Positions 8,085-15,746 of a stretch of 64,000 nt of DNA are shown here, in pieces. Origin of the DNA: Aphanothece sacrum FPU1 (GTDB taxonomy: Bacteria; Cyanobacteriota; Cyanobacteriia; Cyanobacteriales; Microcystaceae); assembly GCF_003864295.1 (NCBI RefSeq), contig NZ_BDQK01000013.1, positions 1 through 64,000 of the forward strand, in the 5' to 3' direction. How positions within the stretch are numbered: the first letter of the stretch is position 1; each line of letters begins with the position of its first letter. The position numbers were made by a program, and so were the translations under genes. The notes beneath the pieces were generated by a model that searched no databases, was not told the DNA's origin, and was given only the letters and a program-made list of their open reading frames with translations.

Positions 8085-8294
8085 TTAGGCAGCCTGAACT
8101 ATAGGGAGGGTAGGAGCTGGGATAGGGTACGTAGTAAATAGAGTAGTCCGTATTGATGTAGTAAGACGAACGCTTGTTCCACCTTGAATATTTAACATTT
8201 CGCTATCATGAGATAACTCAGTTAAATAGCTTTCAGAATCTGAGAATAAATCAGAACCAGCTAGAGAAATATCATTAATTTTAATTTGTGCCAT
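8085..8294 (-). CDS. RiPP precursor peptide D (Thr-rich, Cys-free core)
   Basis: A 69-aa peptide. The ATG at 8294 is chosen over one eight codons upstream because a strong GGAGGGG site lies at the right distance before it and the product then starts MAQIK like B and C. The 39-residue leader ends in Gly-Gly. The 30-residue core begins TSVRLTTSIRTT and has eight Thr, two Ser, several Pro in the second half and no Cys. The Thr density fits a substrate for a Ser/Thr-modifying enzyme such as the kinase/HopA1 pair on the other strand. Confidence 0.78.
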   Translation of the reverse strand: MAQIKINDISLAGSDLFSDSESYLTELSHDSEMLNIQGGTSVRLTTSIRTTLFTTYPIPAPTLPIVQAA

Positions 8295-8342
8295 GATGTT
8301 CACCCCTCCATATATCATCTAGAAAATGTAATTCTAGTTATA

Positions 8343-9623
8343 TCACTTAAGAATGATAATGTCAAGATATTTCAGATTTCTTTTCTTTTTTTTAAGAGGC
8401 AATAGCTGTGAGATCGAGCCTAAAATGCCAATAGAAAGTAAACCCCATAGAGGCGTAGATTCAGGAGTAGAAGGAGCTTCATTAACTGAAACACGAAGGA
8501 CTTGACCTTGTCCGGGGACATAACCTTGATTGGAAATATAAATATCACCATTAGGGGCAATTTCTAGAGCAGTCGGTGTATTTAGTACATCACTAAGAAT
8601 AGAAGTGCGATTACCATTAGGGTCGATATAAATTAAATCCCCCAAACTAAATTCAGAGAATAATGATTTAGACGCAAACTCTAGCACGTAAAGACCGCCT
8701 TGAGCATCAAAAGCTAAATCTATAATTTGAGTGAAACCTTCTGCATAGATTTCTACTTGATTATTACTATCTATACGAAAGATACGAGCTTGATTTTCAG
8801 GATAAGGAAAACCCGTAAATTCAGCGATATAAAAAGCTCCATCAGGCCCTATCGTTACAGAGGTAGGCACTGATTGTAAAGCAATAGTATTGCCTGTAAG
8901 TGGATCAATTACCGTTCGTTCAGGAAGAATTGATAACAAATTAAGTTCACTTCCATCGAGTTTAGCAGCAAAGAAATCATTGCCTGCAGCATCAACAATA
9001 TAAGCCGTATCACCTTGAATTAAAAAAGCGTAGGGATTACTATCAATACCGTTGTTATAGGGATTAAAAAAGCCTGAACCAATGTCATCTGGATTAAACA
9101 AAGCTTCATATTCAGCTAAGTCTGCTAAGGGAGTCAAAGAAACTTGTGAATTGAGATTATCAAGAGCAACTAATTGACCAAATTCAGAAATATTCAAAAC
9201 CTGATCTCTTTGTTCGGGAGACGAACCTAAACCAAAAATAGCATAAGCTTTTCCTGATGAATCAAATTGTAGATCATGGATTCCTGTAGCATCAATCGTG
9301 ATATTTAGTGGTTCAAAAGGTAAAGCAATTGATGGTAATCCTGTTGTTATACGTTGTACTGTATTATTTTGAATGCGTGTTATTGCACCCGTTGCACCGT
9401 AACAGACGACATCGGTTCCCCCACCCGGTGCTGGAATACAAGGTCCTGTGCCGCCTCGTCCGGCTTCCGTTACATATAATGCACCGTCGGGTCCAAAAGT
9501 CAAACCTCGTGGACTATCAAGATTGTCAGCGATAACCTGAAAAGTGACAGCTAATGAGGTTTCTGCTATAGCCAATAGCATTAAAGCAGATCCAGCAGCA
9601 ATTGTTAATGATTTTTTAAGCAT
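8343..9623 (-). CDS. ScyD/ScyE-like secreted beta-propeller protein with C-terminal anchor
   Basis: A 426-aa protein. An N-terminal signal peptide (MLKKSLTIAAGSALMLLAIA) precedes repeated propeller blades with the NHL/SMP-type signature, for example DNLDSPRGLTFGPDGALYV, repeated as IGPDGAFYIAEF and LEIAPNGDIYISNQG. The C-terminus, PESTPLWGLLSIGILG then KKKKR, resembles a PEP-CTERM-type sorting signal. The family is named after genes in scytonemin clusters, but members occur widely in cyanobacteria without scytonemin, and no other scy gene is seen here. Probably exported; substrate unknown. Its position between two RiPP units may be incidental. Confidence 0.8.
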   Translation of the reverse strand: MLKKSLTIAAGSALMLLAIAETSLAVTFQVIADNLDSPRGLTFGPDGALYVTEAGRGGTGPCIPAPGGGTDVVCYGATGAITRIQNNTVQRITTGLPSIALPFEPLNITIDATGIHDLQFDSSGKAYAIFGLGSSPEQRDQVLNISEFGQLVALDNLNSQVSLTPLADLAEYEALFNPDDIGSGFFNPYNNGIDSNPYAFLIQGDTAYIVDAAGNDFFAAKLDGSELNLLSILPERTVIDPLTGNTIALQSVPTSVTIGPDGAFYIAEFTGFPYPENQARIFRIDSNNQVEIYAEGFTQIIDLAFDAQGGLYVLEFASKSLFSEFSLGDLIYIDPNGNRTSILSDVLNTPTALEIAPNGDIYISNQGYVPGQGQVLRVSVNEAPSTPESTPLWGLLSIGILGSISQLLPLKKKKRNLKYLDIIILK

Positions 9624-9805
9624 AGTATCAAAAATAGATCGCTTGTAATAGGTAAATTGGTTTTTGTTAATCTTAACAAGTAAATGTTATTTTTATCGAT
9701 GAGTTAAAACTCAATGATATGAACTAAACACCAATTAAAACCCGCAGAAGTAGTAAAAAAAAATGATATTCCACTTAATTTACCTTCTGAAAAATCATTT
9801 TGCAT

Positions 9806-9988
9806 TTATTCTCTGTTAATGATTCCTGCTTCTTCCTCAATTCTATCTAAAGCCTTTTTAACTTTAAATAAAGCCCGTAAATAAGCAATATTACTATTCC
9901 AGGCAGAACGGGGTAAAATAGGCTGTTTCAAATCTTTATTTTCTGAAGTTTCTTCTAACTTATTAGACTCAATTAAACTTTTTTCCAT
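9806..9988 (-). CDS. 60-aa protein after the radical SAM gene, possible PlpY-type partner
   Basis: A small charged protein with an acidic N-terminal half and a helical C-terminal half containing AYLRALFKVKKALDRIEEE. It follows the radical SAM gene by 18 bp on the same strand. In the Pleurocapsa Plp system a small accessory protein, PlpY, works with the splicease PlpX, so by position this is the candidate partner. I cannot confirm sequence homology by eye. Confidence 0.6.
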   Translation of the reverse strand: MEKSLIESNKLEETSENKDLKQPILPRSAWNSNIAYLRALFKVKKALDRIEEEAGIINRE

Positions 9989-10006
9989 GATTAATTTACC
10001 TCAAAA

Positions 10007-11272
10007 TTAATGACTAGAACCTACCAAAGATAATGGTATTTGTTCCTCCTTTTCCCAACTAGCGGGCCATTGAATTTTATTGGCTGTAAACTGCAGATTA
10101 TCGTCTTCGGGTAAGGGACTATTAAAAGGTTCTTCAATTAACTCAAATACCCCATTATCAAAAGGAGTACCTGCTGCTTGATGTTTTAAGACAACTCGCT
10201 CCCGAATTTCTCGTTTTTCTTGAGTCAAAGCACGATGATGACAATAAGGATTATTACCTCTTTTATCAAAGAAAACATGAGCAGTCCAACTGCAACCACC
10301 GCGACATAATTCAGCAAATTCACAAGTTTTACAGAAGCCCCAAAGATGGTCAGTTCCTTGAGGAGTTCCTGCTCCTAAATTGAAGCGTAATTCTTCAGTT
10401 TCTTCAATAATTGTTCGCAGAGAATAATCCCGAATATTACCTCCGGTATAGGCCGTAGTCGGCAAAGAAGGACATCCTTTAATTGCTCCATCTGCTTCAA
10501 TTCCTAAAGTAGAAAGTCCAGCATTACATCCCTGCCAAAATGACCAAGCATCACCCCCACGAAGTAATCTTTCATAGGGGCCATAATAGCCAATATTATT
10601 ACCTGCTTGAACCCTCACCCCTTCTTGTTTTGCTCGTTGTGCTACCTTGGCTATCATTGGATAGACATCTAACAATTCATAGGGTTGTAAAAGGATATGA
10701 TTATTATCAGCCGCCCTTCCCATAGGAACTGTTAATTGAATTTGCCAAGCAAAGATTCCTGCATCTCGCAGACGCTCATAAATTAGGGGAAATTCTGGGG
10801 CGGAAAGACGATTAATTTGGGTATTACAACCAAAAGCAATTCCTGCTTCTTTTAGGTGACTCATGGTTTTAAAAGCCCATTGCCAAGAGCCTTGTTTTCC
10901 CCTTTGATAGTCATGGGTTTCTTCTAACCCATCAACAGAAACAGAAACCACCTTAATTCCCGCCTCTTTCATGCGATGAGCAGTCTCTAAAGTGATACCA
11001 TAACCTCCAGTGGTCATACCACAAACCATCCCCGCTTTATTAATAGCTTGGGCAATTTCTAACCAATCAGGACGCAGAAAAGCCTCTCCTCCAATAATAG
11101 TAACTTCTGTAATGCCTACTTCGGCCATTTGTTTGACCAAATCAAGAGCTTCTTCGGTTGAAAGTTCTTCAGTTCTATTATGTCCAGCACGAGAGCCACA
11201 ATGTTGACAAGCGAGGTTACATTTTAGGGTAATTTCCCAAACTGCATAACTAATTCGGCGATATTCTGTCAT
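10007..11272 (-). CDS. Radical SAM/SPASM peptide maturase, splicease (PlpX-like) candidate
   Basis: A 421-aa radical SAM enzyme. The [4Fe-4S] motif is CNLACQHC (Cys18, 22, 25). A GGEAFLRPDW segment follows the second strand, and the C-terminal SPASM-type Cys cluster includes GCNAGLSTLG, CPSLP, FCKTCEFAELCRGGCSW and NPYCHHRA. It is transcribed after two Nif11-leader precursors that carry Leu-Tyr-Gly sites, and before a 60-aa partner gene. In the Plp system PlpX excises a tyramine unit at X-Y-G to leave an alpha-keto-beta-amino residue. I infer the same role from the precursors. Other Nif11-linked radical SAM chemistries remain possible. Confidence 0.82.
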   Translation of the reverse strand: MTEYRRISYAVWEITLKCNLACQHCGSRAGHNRTEELSTEEALDLVKQMAEVGITEVTIIGGEAFLRPDWLEIAQAINKAGMVCGMTTGGYGITLETAHRMKEAGIKVVSVSVDGLEETHDYQRGKQGSWQWAFKTMSHLKEAGIAFGCNTQINRLSAPEFPLIYERLRDAGIFAWQIQLTVPMGRAADNNHILLQPYELLDVYPMIAKVAQRAKQEGVRVQAGNNIGYYGPYERLLRGGDAWSFWQGCNAGLSTLGIEADGAIKGCPSLPTTAYTGGNIRDYSLRTIIEETEELRFNLGAGTPQGTDHLWGFCKTCEFAELCRGGCSWTAHVFFDKRGNNPYCHHRALTQEKREIRERVVLKHQAAGTPFDNGVFELIEEPFNSPLPEDDNLQFTANKIQWPASWEKEEQIPLSLVGSSH

Positions 11273-11342
11273 AATTTTTTTGCTTAAACGGTTTAACTAA
11301 ATCTTTGATTTTGATTCAAGTAGATTGACATAAATAAGATAG

Positions 11343-11394
11343 TTTGTTGTTGTGCTTCAGCGCATTGGTGTAAGGGCTAAAGTCCAACAACAAA
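11343..11394. other. Inverted repeat between precursor and maturase genes
   Basis: TTTGTTGTTG and CAACAACAAA form a 10-bp stem around a 32-base loop. There is no T-run. It may reduce read-through from the precursor genes into the maturase gene. Confidence 0.45.
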
Positions 11395-11455
11395 TAGTTA
11401 CCTTGTTTATTTCATTAAACTCCCTACTTAGGAAGATTGCCAGAAAATGGTTCTA

Positions 11456-11797
11456 TTATTTTGGAGAAATAATCACACCATAAAGAGGCTGAGGGGGACA
11501 CTCTTTAGGAGGCCAAACAATAACTCCATATAGTGGTTGAATTTCTGGCCGTCCAGTGAGTCCTCCAAACACGGCTGCTAATTCTTTTTCACCTAAATCC
11601 TGAATTTCACCTTCACCAGCAGCAGATTCTAATAACTGATAGGTATATTCTTCATACTCTTCTAAAGTGAAATCATAGCCAGCAGCTTTAACTATTTGGC
11701 TACATTGTTCTTTACTTTCAACATTTTGAATTTGACTACGAAAAGCTTCATCCTTGGCAAGCTGTTCGTAAAAAGATTTGACCTGTGCTAAAGACAT
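11456..11797 (-). CDS. Nif11-leader precursor with two Leu-Tyr-Gly sites (spliceotide type)
   Basis: A 113-aa peptide. Residues 1-60 form a Nif11-type leader (VKSFYEQLAKDEAFRSQI, then AGYDFTLEEYEEYTYQLLE). A GELQ-like stretch leads to a VFGG cleavage site. The Pro-rich core holds two copies of PLYGVI separated by VWPPKECPPQ. X-Y-G is the splice site recognised by PlpX. A GGAG ribosome site lies directly before the ATG. The duplicated site predicts two beta-amino ketoamide residues in the product. The single Cys lies between the sites. Confidence 0.85.
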   Translation of the reverse strand: MSLAQVKSFYEQLAKDEAFRSQIQNVESKEQCSQIVKAAGYDFTLEEYEEYTYQLLESAAGEGEIQDLGEKELAAVFGGLTGRPEIQPLYGVIVWPPKECPPQPLYGVIISPK

Positions 11798-11859
11798 GAT
11801 TTACTCCTTTTTTGTTTATTATTAGTCAATGTAATTGAGATTCAAATGTTTTGTTATTC

Positions 11860-12225
11860 TCATGGAATAATAACACCATAAAGGGGAACAATTTGAGGCT
11901 GAAAAGGTTTAGGAGGCCAAGGAACATTTGATGGTAAAAGATCTTGGAGAAATGAGGGAAATGGGTACAATGGCTTATTGCCACTACCTCCGCCAAAAAC
12001 CGCTTCTAATTCTCTTTCATTCAGGTCTTGTAATTCCCCTTCCTCCAGACTTGATTCTAACAGTTCATAGGTGTAACTTCCTAACTCTTCTTCGGTAAAG
12101 TTATACCCAGATTTTTGAACAAAATCACTACATTCTTCTTTTGTTTTTACCCCTTGGAGATGAGTGCGAAATGCTTCATCTTGGGCTAATCTTTTGTAAA
12201 ACTGTTTAACATCAACTAAAGACAT
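11860..12225 (-). CDS. Nif11-leader precursor with one Leu-Tyr-Gly site (spliceotide type)
   Basis: About 121 aa. ATG 12225 is preferred to the ATG five codons upstream because GGAG lies 9 bases before it and the product then starts MSLVDVK, like MSLAQVK in its neighbour. The Nif11 leader (VKQFYKRLAQDEAFR, then SGYNFTEEELGSYTYELLE) ends at VFGG. The core has PLYPF near its start, then WPPKP and a C-terminal PLYGVIIP, so there is one X-Y-G site and one Leu-Tyr-Pro look-alike. It precedes the two-site precursor by 62 bp on the same transcript. Confidence 0.85.
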   Translation of the reverse strand: MSLVDVKQFYKRLAQDEAFRTHLQGVKTKEECSDFVQKSGYNFTEEELGSYTYELLESSLEEGELQDLNERELEAVFGGGSGNKPLYPFPSFLQDLLPSNVPWPPKPFQPQIVPLYGVIIP

Positions 12226-12229
12226 ACTT

Positions 12230-12676
12230 TTATTCTCCAATGGTAGTGGGCATTGATACTTGACGAATTAATTCGGAAGCATTATAGTTATCAGTAATAA
12301 TTTGAGGACACCTCATACAAGCTGCTTTTCCCTCTTGTTGAAACCAGCGACAATCTTTTCGGATAGCACAAGAGGGTAATTTTTCTTCAACGATAGGAAA
12401 TTGCTCAACTACTCGCTGTGCTAAACGACAATTACTACCATCAAAATGGAGACATTTATTAGTAGCACAAGTAGTGGCAGTCCGAAAGACTTCGGCTGGT
12501 GTTACAGGTGCAGCCAGTGCCATCAATTCATCAGTGACAGGTTGAGGTTTTTTGAGATAAGTAACGCGGGGGTTTTCTACAGTTCCACCAATAATACCAA
12601 AGACGATACTATTGGGTAATTCTGGTCGATTAGAACTCGGACAAAGGGTGACTTGATTAGCATCATGACTTTTCAT
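12230..12676 (-). CDS. Cysteine-rich cyanobacterial protein linked to the Nif11 peptides
   Basis: About 148 aa from the ATG at 12676, preferred over an upstream TTG/ATG because of a GAGG site. The N-terminal half has SIVFGIIGGTVENPRVTYL. The C-terminal half has eight Cys in CATNKC, NCRLAQR, SCAIRKDCRWFQQEG and ACMRCPQ, with a His near the first pair; this is plausibly a Zn or Fe-S binding fold. Its 3' end almost abuts the downstream precursor start. Proteins of this look occur beside Nif11 and lanthipeptide loci in cyanobacteria; the function is unknown. Confidence 0.7.
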   Translation of the reverse strand: MKSHDANQVTLCPSSNRPELPNSIVFGIIGGTVENPRVTYLKKPQPVTDELMALAAPVTPAEVFRTATTCATNKCLHFDGSNCRLAQRVVEQFPIVEEKLPSCAIRKDCRWFQQEGKAACMRCPQIITDNYNASELIRQVSMPTTIGE

Positions 12677-12861
12677 TGATGACCTCATTTCTCTGATGAT
12701 TGCTCTATTATATTTAGAGGCTTTAGATGAGATTTGTAAGCTTAGAAGCATTTAACCTTCTTTTTTCCACACCTCAAACCTTTGCTTTGGCTAACTCAAT
12801 GATACAAACTAAATGCGTCTAAGCTTATTACGGAATTTCTCTGATTATCTTCCCATTACAT

Positions 12862-13110
12862 TTAGAACTTTGGTATGATAGGATCTTTAAGGATTATCCC
12901 AATGGGGAATGGGTCGGGGTAGAAAATTCCCAAGACAATAGGAGGAAGAAAAGCTAATCCTCCTTCAATATTTTTGCTTTCTTCGTCAGAAATATCTATC
13001 AAAGAATCTTCTAGAACTTGCTGTCTTCTGAGGGCTGCATTCGCAACTGATGCTTCGATAAGATCAGCAATTTCAACTTGACCAAGATGATTTCTTAAAT
13101 TCTCGTTCAT
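12862..13110 (-). CDS. Putative RiPP precursor with GG leader and Pro/Ile-rich core
   Basis: An 82-aa peptide with a good AGAGG ribosome site. The leader (residues 1-51) is helical and acidic near its end, DSLIDISDEESKNIEGG, a typical double-Gly processing site. The 31-residue core is hydrophobic and Pro-rich with PFPIGIIL and has no Cys, Ser or Thr. It is the first gene of the minus-strand peptide cluster. The leader is neither Nif11 nor the GSDLFSDSE type, so the maturation enzyme is unclear. The core resembles the P-rich, G-V/I-I texture of the spliceotide cores but lacks Tyr-Gly. Confidence 0.6.
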   Translation of the reverse strand: MNENLRNHLGQVEIADLIEASVANAALRRQQVLEDSLIDISDEESKNIEGGLAFLPPIVLGIFYPDPFPIGIILKDPIIPKF

Positions 13111-13260
13111 TTTTTCCTCTCTTTAAAAAGGAGTTGTTCGGATTCACTAGAGCAAATTGCCTCTTAATCTTATTCTGAAAATTTTTTAATAAAATGTCAA
13201 GGATAGGTCAAAAATTTTTTGGTTATAAAGTGAATCAATTATTTCTTTTTTGTCTTAAGG

Positions 13261-13455
13261 ATAACAAGGACAGATTTGTCCTAAAACAGGCAAATTTGTG
13301 CGCTAGTGTCCCCAAGAAGCACCAAAGCCATGTACTAAGACAACGGCTGGGCCAGTGTCTCCCTGATTTTGATACGCTATGGGAAATCCCTGCCAAATCC
13401 AGATTTTATCTGAGGTATCAGCCATTGACTCTACGGGCAAAGATTGCATTATCAT
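13261..13455 (-). pseudogene. 5' stub of the alpha/beta hydrolase gene
   Basis: A decayed copy of the first codons of the hydrolase at 2511-3422. It reads from ATG through HGFGASWGH and then hits TAG where the parent has TGG (Trp50). Homology continues to 13261 and breaks off abruptly. With the upstream flank it spans 13261-13492, at a constant offset of 10,030 bp from the parent. Confidence 0.88.
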
Positions 13456-13492
13456 TGGTACGGCACTTAATTAACATTTTGTAATATTTTAA
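13261..13492. repeat. Direct repeat, right copy (island boundary)
   Basis: Matches 3231-3465 with substitutions only. It marks the right border of the accessory island that carries the RiPP genes. Confidence 0.85.
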
Positions 13493-13512
13493 GGAAGTAT
13501 AGCGTAATATTT

Positions 13513-13577
13513 TGTAGGGACAAGTCATTAGAAAATTTTCTAGTTAAACCATCTCCTTGCTATCGCCTTGTCCCTAC
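13513..13577. repeat. Long inverted repeat
   Basis: TGTAGGGACAAG and CTTGTCCCTACA form a 12-bp stem. It is likely one of the short dispersed repeats of this genome and may also end transcription of the next minus-strand gene. Confidence 0.6.
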
Positions 13578-13589
13578 AGACTATAATAT

Positions 13590-15368
13590 CTATATCTTTA
13601 ATTTTTTTCTAACAAATTTATAAAATTTTACTCCCCATTCTTCTAACCAATGAATGAGGCGATCTAACCATTCTAAAATATAGACTAAGGGATGTTTAAC
13701 ATAGCCTGTTGACTTAGCTTTAGTTTCAATCCAATCTGAAGAAACATCTTCTAAATTATAAGAAGAATCAGACTTTGTTAGGGAAGAAGACGGAAGATTT
13801 GTATTTTTAACCTTAGCAACTGCTTTGGGAGTGGATTGACCTTTCCTTAAGGTTTTGGGATTTTGGCGGCGTAAAGAGGGTTTTTTCAAGTATTTTTCAG
13901 GAATAGGGGCTAATTCGATTCCTTGGGGTAAGAACGCATCAGGAGAAGGGTTAGGAAGATTATCAGAGGTTGGGGGGGTTTCTAAGGCGAAATCATCCCA
14001 AGATAACCAAGGATCATCAAGAGAGGGTTGAGAGGTAGACTGAGATAAGCTTCGATAAGGTTGATCGGGTTTCCCTTTGATTTGAGTGGGTGAAGTATTT
14101 TCTTCTAATTGAGATTTTGAAGTATTTTGACCAAAAAAGTAGTCAATAGCGGCATAAATCAGCACTTGAATAGTAAAAGGATCGTTATTTTCTGGATCAA
14201 GGGAATAATTAGCTTTTTTCTCTAATTTCTCTCCCCATTTTTGCACAGGTTCAACTAAAGCTTGAATGGGTGGTTTTTGGCTAATTTGAATAATTTTTTC
14301 TCTAACAGATGGGGGTAGTTGGGGAATATTAAAGGAGTCAAAAGTAGGGATTACTTTTTGACAATTTTTAGATAATGTTTTGTCAGGAGATGATCCAAAA
14401 AAGTAATCTATTGCTTTTTGAATTAAGGTATTTAATTCTTCCCATTGTATTATTTTAATCTGGGTTTGGGAGTTGTCCCATAAAGCTAAATTATCATCAA
14501 TTTGATTGAATTGAGTTAGGGAATTATTATTCGGATTAGAGAAGGAAACCAGAGAAGATTCTCCAAAGAAGTTAAGGGTGATCGCTACTTCACCGGTTTG
14601 TACCCACCGCATGATCTGCCAAAACCAACGTACAGGGGGTAATACATGGTCAGGTTTGACGGAAAATTGAGAGATTAGACCGGGTTTTTTGGGTGTTTTT
14701 GCTTGAATTAATCGCCATTCATACCAATAATTAGCAGTTTCTAAACGAATACGAGATAGAAGTTGTTTTTGTTGCTGGGGAGAGAGAATATCAAGGGTTT
14801 GGTTATTGAGGGTAACTAAGACAATATGACGGTTATCTAAAAGGGTAGCCATTCCTTGGATATCTACAGAGGAAATGGGCAGAGAATCGCCTGATAAGGG
14901 GGTTAATACCTCATTCGGTTGAGACAGCGATCGCCGAATGTTGTCTCGGACTTGTTTAAGAAAAATTGCCCACTCAGGAGAGTTGTGGTGGGTAATTTTG
15001 GCAGGATAATTAGGCTTTTGGGGGGATAATTGAGGTTTAGGGGTATCAGAGTCAGCAAACCAAGGATCAATAGCCTCTAAAACTCGCTTTAGGGGGCGAT
15101 CAACAGTCACAAATGACTCTATTCCCTCTTTGGGGGCCGTTTCGGGGGGTAAGGCGTTTTTTTGGATGGTTTGGTCAAGTTTTTGTCGGGTACTGCGTCC
15201 CGCTTGAACCAGGAGATAAATGGGATAAATAAGTACTTGTGTTCCCCATTGTGCCGCTAATTTGAGATGTTGCGCTGTTTGAATAATGCGATCGCGCCAT
15301 CGCCAAGATTGGCGGTTGATAAAATTAAAGAGTCTGCTTTGGTAAGGGCCACGTTCAGGAGAGGACAT
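13590..15368 (-). CDS. Cyanobacterial protein of unknown function, Pro/Ser-rich middle
   Basis: A 592-aa protein without a domain I can name. Residues 1-60 are basic and amphipathic (WRWRDRIIQTAQHLK), followed by a short hydrophobic segment (VLIYPIYLLVQ). Two copies of a YFFG motif (AIDYFFGSSPDK and AIDYFFGQNTSK) indicate an internal repeat. The region around 430-540 is low-complexity, and the last 35 residues are aromatic and basic (ILEWLDRLIHWLEEW). It looks like a conserved cyanobacterial, possibly membrane-associated protein. Confidence 0.7.
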   Translation of the reverse strand: MSSPERGPYQSRLFNFINRQSWRWRDRIIQTAQHLKLAAQWGTQVLIYPIYLLVQAGRSTRQKLDQTIQKNALPPETAPKEGIESFVTVDRPLKRVLEAIDPWFADSDTPKPQLSPQKPNYPAKITHHNSPEWAIFLKQVRDNIRRSLSQPNEVLTPLSGDSLPISSVDIQGMATLLDNRHIVLVTLNNQTLDILSPQQQKQLLSRIRLETANYWYEWRLIQAKTPKKPGLISQFSVKPDHVLPPVRWFWQIMRWVQTGEVAITLNFFGESSLVSFSNPNNNSLTQFNQIDDNLALWDNSQTQIKIIQWEELNTLIQKAIDYFFGSSPDKTLSKNCQKVIPTFDSFNIPQLPPSVREKIIQISQKPPIQALVEPVQKWGEKLEKKANYSLDPENNDPFTIQVLIYAAIDYFFGQNTSKSQLEENTSPTQIKGKPDQPYRSLSQSTSQPSLDDPWLSWDDFALETPPTSDNLPNPSPDAFLPQGIELAPIPEKYLKKPSLRRQNPKTLRKGQSTPKAVAKVKNTNLPSSSLTKSDSSYNLEDVSSDWIETKAKSTGYVKHPLVYILEWLDRLIHWLEEWGVKFYKFVRKKLKI

Positions 15369-15746
15369 TAGTAATTTTTAGGGGCGACTCAATTGTTTTT
15401 TATTATGCCTGAAATATGCTCAATTATCTAGGACGAATCCAATTTTTTTGGCATTTAATGGTGATTCTCTCTTTACCCTGTCTTTTAAAGATTATCTATT
15501 CCCTTGTTTTAATACTTAGTAATTATACCATTTTTAAGTGATTTATCTGTTAATTATTTATTAATTTTAATTTGACAAATTGTCTGTGGAAAAATTTTAT
15601 TCTATCTTCTAGTATTATAACTAACTTAGATCAGTAGAACTTGGGTTAAATTCAGATCTTGCACCATCACTAAACTAAAAAGTGCGAAAAATCTGAACTT
15701 TTAACTTTTAACTGATAACTGATAACTGTTAAAGAGGACTGAGATT
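15369..15746. other. Intergenic region between divergent genes
   Basis: AT-rich promoter region for the TPR gene and the minus-strand gene. Near its end is a short heptamer run (TAACTGA, two to three units, about 15709-15729), then GAGG before the TPR start. No RNA gene was recognised. Confidence 0.55.

Noticed and set aside
13194-13484. 96-codon plus-strand frame
   Set aside because: It is antisense to the decayed 5' stub of the hydrolase gene; the product has no family features.
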